Source: Clostridia bacterium (lineage in GTDB: Bacteria; Bacillota; Clostridia; Christensenellales; Borkfalkiaceae). From it: a stretch of DNA of 41,700 nucleotides. The stretch is taken from the NCBI GenBank assembly GCA_021204625.1, contig JAJPZA010000041.1, positions 1 through 41,700 on the forward strand, written 5' to 3'. Positions 35,791 through 41,700 of the stretch are shown piece by piece. Position numbers and translations under genes: made by a program. Position 1 is the stretch's first letter. Every line of letters starts with the position of its first letter. The notes under the pieces are model-generated. The model had not been told where the DNA came from, ran no database searches, and was given only the letters and a program-made list of their open reading frames with translations.

Positions 35791-36024
35791 CAGATTGCCC
35801 TGTCTGCTAAAGCATATTGTATCGTGTGATATTATCTCTTCACGGACGCATATGCGCCGTCCGACCGGCGGCGTCCGCTGCGTGTAATCCGATTCGGTCT
35901 GCTCATTCCTTTCATGTGGTTATACATGAGCCTTGTGCAGTCTGCATGACGCTTCTGTGAGTTTTCTGTAATGGAACAGCCAAGGCCCCATGACCTCTGA
36001 ACGCGCATAATCGCGCTCCGGGCG
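35791..36024 (-). other. 234-nt gap between Hsp70-like and SNF2-like genes
   Basis: I see no gene. On the minus strand a weak TACAAT -10-like box (35816-35821) could be part of an internal promoter, but the -35 region (TGAAGA) is poor. CGGACG and CGTCCG (near 35844-35864) can form a small hairpin without a following T run. A TGTGGTTAT sequence (~35916) matches ones upstream of rarA and of the Vps4-like gene. Confidence 0.4.
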
Positions 36025-38343
36025 TCAATGCAGGGATTCTCCTGTGTCCACGGATATCGTGCGGTTAAAGTCCACGATGAGCTCGTTTGGCGGTACATTG
36101 TACGCATAGCGGGTGCCCTGACCGCAGCGGTACACGATGTCAAAAGTCTTTCCGCGGTTGGAACTTTCCCCGGACTTGTTCTCCGTCATGCGGGCGAATG
36201 TCACGGCTATTCCTTCCTTGTCTATCCGCACGCCCACATCCACGAAATATACCTTGCTTGAATTGGAAGCGAACCCGTCTTTAACCGTGAGCGAGGTCAC
36301 CAGCTGGTTTTTGTTCCTGTACCATACGCAGACCTTGGAGCCGCTGCCTCCGCCCTCCAGCTTGAATCCAAGCTCGTTCTCCAGTGTGGGAAGCAGGTCA
36401 CGGTCTATAGGCTTTGCGTCCCTGTATGAATTGTCTGTGGGGGTTGCCAGGAACACTTTGCCGTAGCTACAATTATGAACTGTAAGAACGCCTGTGGGCA
36501 CTCCTGCGGACGGGCCCACGTGAGCGAAATAAGAGACGGGCTTTGCGCCTATGCCTATTCCGCACGCCCTGTCCCTGTACAGCTTCTGTATGTCTTCCGG
36601 AACGTCCGCATCATCCGGGAATACGGAGCTGTCCGTCACCGAGGATGAGTAGATGTAGATGCCGTCCGATTCCGCCTTGGAAAGGAAATAGGTCTGGCTG
36701 TATTCCTTGTACTGCACATTGCCTTTTGCGTCCGTGACATAGCGCTCCCTGAACTCTCCGGTGCATGTCTGCATTGTCCGGTTCTCAAAGTCCAGCACGG
36801 AGCCCATGTTGGCTATCACGGAATAGAACCTGCGGTTCCCTCCGTCCGCCTCCCCGCGGAATTTTGTAAGGTACGCTATAGTGCCGTACGATTTCGTGAG
36901 GCAGACCATTATCCTGTCCTTTCTTAAAGCCACAAGGGCCGCCCCCACGCTGGGGCCGTATGAGAAAATGTCCGTATCCTTCACGGAATATGCGGTGTCC
37001 GCGGCGGACTTGAAGCAGTCCGCAAATGTCCGCACCTTTTTGCCAGAGTCCACATTGTCCACGACGGCCTGCACGAATTCCGCAAGCCCTGCCGTTCCGG
37101 CCGCCCCGCCGGTCAGGTATATTTTTTTTGCATTGGCGTCCGTGCTCCTGTATGTGCTGAGCTCCGCGGCTATGTAATTGCCAATCCTGTACGCCACGCT
37201 TCCGGAGACGCAGGTCCTTCCGCCGGGATTTATGCCTATGCCCCTGGCGAACTCATCCTGCGTTATGTTCTGGTATATGTCCACGTCCCTTATGATGCTC
37301 ACGGGAACGCCGTCCGGGTAATCCGTCTCCTCGCCTTTTCTGAACTCGCGGCCCAGAATGGTCTTTGCGGCCTTCACGCTCTTCATGAAGAGGAAGTTGT
37401 TGGACCTAAGGCCCGTCTCATGTATGAACCCCTTCTTTCCGGCCACTTCGGCGCCCACGGCTTCCATGCCTATGATCTGCTTCTCTATCTCTTCCACAAG
37501 GGCCTTGTCTATGTCGTTTCCGCCGAGTTTTTGCGGCTCGCTGTGCCCCGTGATTCCGTCTATGTTGAACGAGGACCCGTTCCCTCTTGCGAGTTTGGTG
37601 AACTTGACGACGGAGATCCTTTCCTCGCCGATGTCGAAGAGCAGCGCGCTCTCCGTGCCCTTTGCTCCCAGGCCGTCATAATATGCCGCCAGCATGCCAA
37701 GCACCTTTGCGGAGGACTGCACCTGCACATTGCCGGCATATCCGCCCTCTTCATCCACCGCCTTGACAAAGAGCCTCTGGAGCTCCTCCACAAAAACGGA
37801 GCTGGCCTTGGGAGGAACGACCAGAGTATAGCTTATGTTAAGCATGGGCGTGAACAGCTCCTTCAAAAGCCTTGAAAAGAATCCGGAGATGACGCCTGCG
37901 ACGTATGCAAAAAACTGCTCGCAGACGCTCTTCGGCGTAGCCGGAGCCGCGCTGAAGAAATACTTGTCATAAAGGCTCGCATAGCCCTGTGGCCTGTAAT
38001 TCCTGTAATATGATTCCGGAACGGTGTTGGTTATGGGAAACTCGAACAGCGGAAAACGGGAGCATCCGGAATAGTATGCCCCGTTCAGGGTTATGATGTT
38101 CAGAAGGTCCTTTATCTTGACCACCGTGGCGTACGTGCGCTCATTACTCCTTCCGACCTGGTACCCGAAAAGCCACCTCCGGGTCTCGTCATCATAGCAT
38201 GCGACAGCCGGTATCGCTATCTCCGAGTATCTGGGATCCACGACCTTCAGAACCGTCTCTTTTCCGTTTTTGCCCAGGAACGCGCAGGCGATTTTGACCG
38301 AATCGCTGCCCAGATCCAGGCTGACACTGTATTCTCTGCCCAT
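36025..38343 (-). CDS. Hsp70/actin-superfamily ATPase with unique C-terminal domain
   Basis: 772 aa. The ASKHA nucleotide-binding motifs are visible: phosphate 1 LDLGSDSVKIA (9-19), phosphate 2 LLFDIGEERISVV (234-246), then GGNDIDKAL (274-282), adenosine loop IYLTGGAAGTAGL (408-420) and connect-2-like GPSVGAALVAL (463-473). The domain ends near residue 485; a beta-rich C-terminal ~285 residues does not resemble the standard DnaK substrate domain. So it is an Hsp70-like or actin-like ATPase rather than ordinary DnaK. It is the first gene after a strong promoter (38424-38452), which makes it the lead gene of the operon. The start at 38343 follows AGAGGC. Possible roles: chaperone for polymer subunits, or a polymerising ATPase; neither is shown. 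Confidence 0.85.
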   Translation of the reverse strand: MGREYSVSLDLGSDSVKIACAFLGKNGKETVLKVVDPRYSEIAIPAVACYDDETRRWLFGYQVGRSNERTYATVVKIKDLLNIITLNGAYYSGCSRFPLFEFPITNTVPESYYRNYRPQGYASLYDKYFFSAAPATPKSVCEQFFAYVAGVISGFFSRLLKELFTPMLNISYTLVVPPKASSVFVEELQRLFVKAVDEEGGYAGNVQVQSSAKVLGMLAAYYDGLGAKGTESALLFDIGEERISVVKFTKLARGNGSSFNIDGITGHSEPQKLGGNDIDKALVEEIEKQIIGMEAVGAEVAGKKGFIHETGLRSNNFLFMKSVKAAKTILGREFRKGEETDYPDGVPVSIIRDVDIYQNITQDEFARGIGINPGGRTCVSGSVAYRIGNYIAAELSTYRSTDANAKKIYLTGGAAGTAGLAEFVQAVVDNVDSGKKVRTFADCFKSAADTAYSVKDTDIFSYGPSVGAALVALRKDRIMVCLTKSYGTIAYLTKFRGEADGGNRRFYSVIANMGSVLDFENRTMQTCTGEFRERYVTDAKGNVQYKEYSQTYFLSKAESDGIYIYSSSVTDSSVFPDDADVPEDIQKLYRDRACGIGIGAKPVSYFAHVGPSAGVPTGVLTVHNCSYGKVFLATPTDNSYRDAKPIDRDLLPTLENELGFKLEGGGSGSKVCVWYRNKNQLVTSLTVKDGFASNSSKVYFVDVGVRIDKEGIAVTFARMTENKSGESSNRGKTFDIVYRCGQGTRYAYNVPPNELIVDFNRTISVDTGESLH

Positions 38344-38423
38344 ATGCCTCTGTTGCCCCGCACCGCGCTTTTTTCGTGCAATGCGCTAATATAACCAACT
38401 TTTCTATGGAATTGGTCAATTTT

Positions 38424-38452
38424 ATTATACCCGTCCATATATCAAAAATCAA
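38424..38452 (-). promoter_or_regulatory. Strong sigma-A-like promoter of the big operon
   Basis: On the minus strand TTGATT (38447-38452) and a perfect TATAAT (38424-38429) are 17 nt apart. Transcription should start near 38417, giving a leader of about 75 nt before the Hsp70-like start. It is the best promoter match I found upstream of the 25-kb gene run. Confidence 0.8.
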
Positions 38453-38639
38453 GCAGCAGGCCTTCAATAAGCCCCCTGCTGGCCAAATTGTAAAAAAAAG
38501 TCTCACGCACACATACGCCCGCATTCCCTGCCGCCGCCCGTCTCCGGCTCTTCCCTCCATCCATGGTCCCGCAAACGGAGATGAGGCACACGGCAAAACA
38601 AGGGGCAGTTCCGGCATGACAGCGGTGCCAGATCAAACT

Positions 38640-38673
38640 GTCTGAACGGCCAAAAGCAGAAACATTTGTTTCT
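38640..38673 (-). promoter_or_regulatory. 34-bp element with LexA-box-like palindrome, copy B
   Basis: Second copy of the element at 12869-12902, with 29 of 34 positions identical and the same orientation. The palindrome GAAACAAATGTTTC is at 38659-38672. It is about 190-250 nt upstream of the promoter at 38424-38452, too far for simple repression of that promoter, so it may control another start site or act at a distance. It also marks the boundary between the Sel1 genes and the 12-gene operon. Confidence 0.5.
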
Positions 38674-38737
38674 CAATGAAGCCATTCCAAAAGGCCCGGA
38701 GAGCCATTAGAGCGGACTTATGCGCGTTCCAAGCGCA

Positions 38738-38761
38738 AAAAACGCACGGCCGGGGCCGTGA
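38738..38761 (-). terminator. Rho-independent terminator of the Sel1 genes
   Basis: On the minus strand CACGGCC and GGCCGTG form a perfect 7-bp GC-rich stem with a 2-nt loop, followed by CGTTTTTTG. It lies about 80 nt after the stop at 38841. The loop is tight, so the closing pairs are probably open, but stem plus T run is convincing. Confidence 0.75.
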
Positions 38762-38840
38762 GTTTGAATTGCAGTATCCGGTTGTGCCTGCGGGGATCAT
38801 TCTCTGTGCTGGCCGGGGCATGAGGCCCTGGAAAAGACGG

Positions 38841-40016
38841 TCAGATGTCTATGCTCTCCTCGTACTTCATGACGTTATCCCGCGCTTCCTCATTGCCGAG
38901 CTCCGCAGACTTTTTGTACAGCTTCTTTGCAACGGAGATGTTCATCTCAACGCCCTTGCCATCCTCGTATAAATGAGCGAGAGAGCACATGGCTTCGGCA
39001 TCCCCCTCCTTGGCGGCCTTGGTGTAATTCTCTGCGGCAAGCTTGTACCATTTGTCCGCCTCAGTCTGGCTCCGCTTTATTCCGGTTCCCGTCTCATATA
39101 AAATTGCCAAGGCGCACTGCGCGTCATTGGATCCTTTTTCCGCAGCGAGCTTGAAAAGCCTTGCGGCCTCTTTCTCATTCGCTTTCACGCCCTGGCCCAT
39201 CATGGTCATAACAGCAAGCTGGGTCTGCGCAACGGCATCCCCCTTGTCTGCGGCCTGGCGGTACAGCTTCGCCGCTTTGCCGGCGTTATCCTTTACGCCG
39301 AAGCCTTTGAGACAGCATAATGCCATGCCGTACAGGACATCCGGGTCTTCGTCCTTTAAACGGAGTTTAAACCACTCCGCGGCTCTTTCAAATCCGCCGA
39401 GAGCAATTTCCAAAGATGTCTCAATGCCCCAGAATTTGCGTTCCCTGATGCCTCCGCCGCAGTTGTACAGCATTGTAAGGCAGAACTCTGCGGCATCATT
39501 CCCATGCATGAACGCATGCCTGTACTGCATAACTGCCTTCTCATAATCCTGCTCCACGCCGGTCCCGGTACGGTACATCTCTCCCAGAACGAACATGGCG
39601 ATGTCATCCCCGCCGTCCGCTCCTGCCTTGAAACACTTCGCAGCCTCGCCATAATCCTTTTCCACTCCCAGACCGGAAGCATAGAGGATTCCAAGGAAAA
39701 AATCAGCGGCAAAATAATCCTGCTCTGCAGCCTTCCTGTACCAGTCCGCGGCTGTGGCATAATCCGACTTAACGCCCGTGCCGTAATGGTAAGAGCATCC
39801 CAGGACGCACTGGGAGTATGCGTCTCCCTGCTCTGCGGCTTTTCTGTACCACTCCAAAGCTTCGGAGAAATCCTGCTTCACCCCGTTCCCCTGCGTGCAG
39901 CAGTCTCCATACCTGGCCTGGGCCTTTGCATCCCCCTGCTGTGCGGCAGCCTTCAGCTCTTCAATTTCATCCTGTGTGAATTTATGCGCAAAATCTTCCA
40001 TGTAATAATCTGCCAT
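38841..40016 (-). CDS. Sel1-repeat protein (B)
   Basis: 391 aa made almost wholly of about nine Sel1-like repeats of ~36 residues, with the pattern A..GD..AQ..LG..Y..G.GV..D...A..WY..AAEQG. Sel1 repeats are TPR-like alpha-solenoids that hold protein complexes together. There is no signal peptide, so it is cytosolic. It is a paralogue of the next protein upstream: both share a repeat-breaking segment of form LYNC(G)G.IRERKFWGIETSLE followed by AAEWF. The start at 40016 follows AGAGGAA. A strong terminator follows the stop. It lies outside the big operon, but its neighbourhood makes a scaffold link possible. Confidence 0.9.
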   Translation of the reverse strand: MADYYMEDFAHKFTQDEIEELKAAAQQGDAKAQARYGDCCTQGNGVKQDFSEALEWYRKAAEQGDAYSQCVLGCSYHYGTGVKSDYATAADWYRKAAEQDYFAADFFLGILYASGLGVEKDYGEAAKCFKAGADGGDDIAMFVLGEMYRTGTGVEQDYEKAVMQYRHAFMHGNDAAEFCLTMLYNCGGGIRERKFWGIETSLEIALGGFERAAEWFKLRLKDEDPDVLYGMALCCLKGFGVKDNAGKAAKLYRQAADKGDAVAQTQLAVMTMMGQGVKANEKEAARLFKLAAEKGSNDAQCALAILYETGTGIKRSQTEADKWYKLAAENYTKAAKEGDAEAMCSLAHLYEDGKGVEMNISVAKKLYKKSAELGNEEARDNVMKYEESIDI

Positions 40017-40121
40017 ATAACGTTCCTCTCTGCATCGCCTGTCCTGGCCTCTCTGAATCCGGCATATCCGGCTGAGTTGTGCCGCATTATGCGATGTCCC
40101 TGTGGGTATTGCGGCAGCCTG

Positions 40122-41447
40122 TCACTCCTCCGGAGCGGCCTCCAGCTGTGTTCGGAAGCGTGTCCAGATGTCTGTATACTGATCTTCCTGGATATGACGC
40201 CTTGCCTCCGGGCTGCCGCCATCCAGAGCCTTTCGGAACCATTCTTCCGCGAGGTCATGATCCTTTTCCATGCCGTATCCGTGCTCACAGCAAAGAGCTG
40301 CGGCGCACTGGGCGTCCGGGTCTCCGTGCTCCGCGGCCTGCATATACTGGTCTGCGGCCAGCCGGTACAGCCTGTCCGCCTCTTCCATGTCTGTCTCCAC
40401 TCCGGCCCCGCACTCATAGCATGCCGCCAGGGCGCACCTGGCGTCCGGGGAATCCTGTGAGGCAGCTTTTTTAAGAAGCTTCACGCCCTTTTTGTCATCC
40501 CGCTTCACGCCTGTGCCTGTAAGATACATGGCGCCCAGCAGGGTCTGGGCTACGGCATCCCCGCCGTCCGCTGCACGGTCAAACCACCTGGCCGCTTTTT
40601 TGAGATTCTGGGACAAGCCTATGCCTGTGAGACGGCATACTCCCATGCCGAACATTCCGTCCGGATCATCGTCCTTTGCCAGATCTATGAACCACTCCGC
40701 GGCCTCGTCCAGCTCTCTGCGGGCAAGCTCAACGGATGTCTGAAGGCCCCATAATTTGCGCTGGATGGAGCCCTGGCAGCAGTTGTACTGCATTGCAAGG
40801 CAGAGCTTGGCAGGATTATTGCCATGCGCTGCGGCAAGCCTGTACCACTTCGCGGCTGTGCCCAAATCCTGCTTCACGCCTTTCCCGGTCCTGTACAGCT
40901 CTCCCAAAAGGAACTGCGCGGACTCGTCCCCGTTTTCTGCAGGGGGCTCAAGCCAGTCTGCCGCCTCGTCATAATCCTTCCTGACGCCTCTGCCGGTTAA
41001 ATACATCTCTCCGAGAGCAAAGAAGGCATCCATGCGCCCCTTGTCTGCGGCCTTTTTCAGCCATTCATAAGCATTGGAATAATCCCTCTTGACTCCGTCC
41101 CCGTTATAGTAGCAGTATCCGAGGCCGGACATTGCGTCTGCGACGTTCTGCTTAGCGGCCTTCCTGTACCATTTGACGGCCTGTTTGCTGTCTTCCTTAA
41201 CCAGCGCGCCTACGATATACAGGTCTCCCATCTTGGCCTGCGCTTCCGCACATCCCTTCTGCGCGGCCTGCCTGCACAGCTTTACGGCAAGATCATAATC
41301 CTTATCAACCGTGTCGCCCAGAAAAAAACACTGCGCGGCATTGAACATGGCTTCCGGATCTCCCCGCCTTGCCTTTTCCATGTATGTCTTCAGCGGCTCG
41401 CTGTAATAATTCTGCTTTGTCTGGGTTTCCTTTTTATCCTTGCTCAT
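40122..41447 (-). CDS. Sel1-repeat protein (A)
   Basis: 441 aa with about ten Sel1-like repeats, for example AEAQAKMGDLYIVG, ADAMSGLGYCYYNGDGVKRD and AVAQTLLGAMYLTGTGVKRD. A shared non-repeat segment QYNCCQGSIQRKLWGLQTS near the middle shows that it and the 391-aa protein arose by tandem duplication. The N-terminus is a short charged stretch (MSKDKKETQTKQ). No signal peptide. The start at 41447 has a strong GGGAGGATGA. It is the first gene after a promoter (41554-41583) and a leader hairpin, and it lies 105 nt upstream of its paralogue. Presumably a cytosolic protein-protein interaction scaffold; partner unknown. Confidence 0.9.
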   Translation of the reverse strand: MSKDKKETQTKQNYYSEPLKTYMEKARRGDPEAMFNAAQCFFLGDTVDKDYDLAVKLCRQAAQKGCAEAQAKMGDLYIVGALVKEDSKQAVKWYRKAAKQNVADAMSGLGYCYYNGDGVKRDYSNAYEWLKKAADKGRMDAFFALGEMYLTGRGVRKDYDEAADWLEPPAENGDESAQFLLGELYRTGKGVKQDLGTAAKWYRLAAAHGNNPAKLCLAMQYNCCQGSIQRKLWGLQTSVELARRELDEAAEWFIDLAKDDDPDGMFGMGVCRLTGIGLSQNLKKAARWFDRAADGGDAVAQTLLGAMYLTGTGVKRDDKKGVKLLKKAASQDSPDARCALAACYECGAGVETDMEEADRLYRLAADQYMQAAEHGDPDAQCAAALCCEHGYGMEKDHDLAEEWFRKALDGGSPEARRHIQEDQYTDIWTRFRTQLEAAPEE

Positions 41448-41481
41448 TCATCCTCCCGCGCCGCCTGCATCCTGCAAAACC

Positions 41482-41500
41482 TGTACCCCTTCGGAGTACA
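41482..41500 (-). other. 8-bp stem-loop in the Sel1 gene leader
   Basis: On the minus strand TGTACTCC, GAA, GGGGTACA pairs over eight positions (one T-G wobble). It lies about 35-50 nt upstream of the start at 41447, just 5' of the ribosome binding site, in the untranslated leader. No T run, so not a terminator. Confidence 0.5.
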
Positions 41501-41553
41501 CATTCCTGCGGCCTCAATATAATCCGTGCAATGTTCATGCTCCAAGACAATAT

Positions 41554-41583
41554 ATAATAGCACATCAGGGCCGGCGCATGCAA
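41554..41583 (-). promoter_or_regulatory. Sigma-A-like promoter of the Sel1 genes
   Basis: Minus-strand TTGCAT (41578-41583) and TATTAT (41554-41559) are 18 nt apart, with a TG one base before the -10 (extended -10). Transcription would start near 41546, about 100 nt upstream of the first Sel1 gene. Confidence 0.6.
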
Positions 41584-41646
41584 TTGTTGCAAGCATTTTG
41601 CACAGGGCATTCTGCATGATTTTGCCCGTTCTTCCCGCAGAGAGCG

Positions 41647-41700
41647 ATCGGGTAGGAGGCGGTGATTAGCCGCCGTCCTCCCACACCACCGTACGTACGG
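41647..41700 (-). mobile_element. 3' end of a group II intron (domain V half and domain VI)
   Basis: On the minus strand the window opens with the distal half of a domain V stem (CCGTACGTACGGTGG) and then a domain VI hairpin: GGGAGGA, CGGCGG, loop CTAATCA, CCGCC, TCCT, A, CCC. The unpaired A at 41653 is the expected branch point, 6-7 nt before the likely 3' splice site at GAT (ends 41647). This wording matches bacterial group II introns I recall. The rest of the intron, probably with a reverse transcriptase gene, lies beyond the right edge. The intron is on the same strand as the Sel1 genes and just upstream of their promoter. Confidence 0.8.

Larger units (their letters stand above)
38344..38840. 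other. 497-nt regulatory region between Sel1 and Hsp70-like genes
   Basis: No convincing gene. In minus-strand order it holds the terminator of the Sel1 genes (38738-38761), the 34-bp LexA-box-like element (38640-38673), about 190 nt with no recognised signal that ends in an eight-T tract (near 38495), then the promoter at 38424-38452 and an ~75-nt leader. The 190-nt stretch between element and promoter could produce a short RNA, but I see no clear promoter or strong hairpin for one. Confidence 0.6.

Noticed and set aside
36025-38343. Ordinary DnaK chaperone
   Set aside because: The ATPase core is divergent and the C-terminal half lacks a recognisable substrate-binding domain; no grpE or dnaJ nearby.
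38485-38505. Terminator at an eight-T tract before the big operon
   Set aside because: The preceding sequence forms only a very weak 4-bp hairpin, so I do not call a terminator.
1-41700. tRNA or rRNA genes
   Set aside because: I looked for CCA-ending cloverleaf-like or rRNA-conserved stretches in the gaps and saw none.

Overview
All convincing genes in this window lie on the minus strand, so the biological order runs from high to low coordinates. The organism looks like a Gram-positive anaerobe of the Clostridia type. Evidence for this is strong AGGAGG-like ribosome binding sites, a YolD/Y-family polymerase pair, RarA, MBG-repeat and Sel1-repeat proteins, sigma-A-like promoters and a bacterial group II intron end. 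The taxonomic call is an inference. From about 9.35 kb to the right end the DNA is moderately GC-rich, and isoleucine is often coded by ATA. The first 9.3 kb is visibly more AT-rich, consistent with a separately acquired defence island.

Layout by region (window coordinates). (1) 1-9225 is a restriction-modification type defence operon: GHKL ATPase, Z1-domain helicase-like ATPase, PD-(D/E)XK (DUF4420-like) nuclease, AIPR protein, cytosine-5 DNA methyltransferase and a small gene whose 3' end seems cut by the end of an insertion sequence. It has its own sigma-A-like promoter (9197-9225). (2) 9360-12784 holds DNA-damage tolerance genes: a YolD-like protein, a Y-family polymerase and rarA. (3) 12951-38343 is a very large same-strand gene set, probably one main operon. 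It starts at a good promoter (38424-38452). In transcription order it encodes an Hsp70/actin-like ATPase, a SNF2-like helicase with a Cys-rich tail, a zinc-ribbon protein, a five-TM membrane protein with about nine MBG repeats, a zinc-ribbon/helical protein, two helical proteins of unknown family, a protein with a degenerate P-loop-like region and an HExxH metallopeptidase site, a 1608-aa SF1 helicase, two paralogous ESCRT-III-like (Snf7/CdvB-like) helical proteins, and a Vps4-like AAA ATPase. (4) 38841-41447 holds two tandemly duplicated Sel1-repeat proteins with their own promoter and terminator. (5) 41647-41700 is the 3' end (domains V/VI) of a group II intron that continues beyond the window.

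The best candidate for an undescribed system is region 3. A bacterial operon that pairs two ESCRT-III-like polymer candidates with a Vps4-like ATPase, and adds a membrane protein, an Hsp70-like ATPase, two large helicases and a putative protease, matches no system I can name. A 34-bp sequence (29 of 34 identical, same orientation) carrying a LexA-box-like palindrome occurs at both edges of region 3 (12869-12902 and 38640-38673). It lies upstream of rarA and upstream of the big operon. This suggests either shared damage-responsive control or flanking repeats of a mobile island. These functional links are inferences from sequence motifs read by eye; no database search or structure prediction was run.
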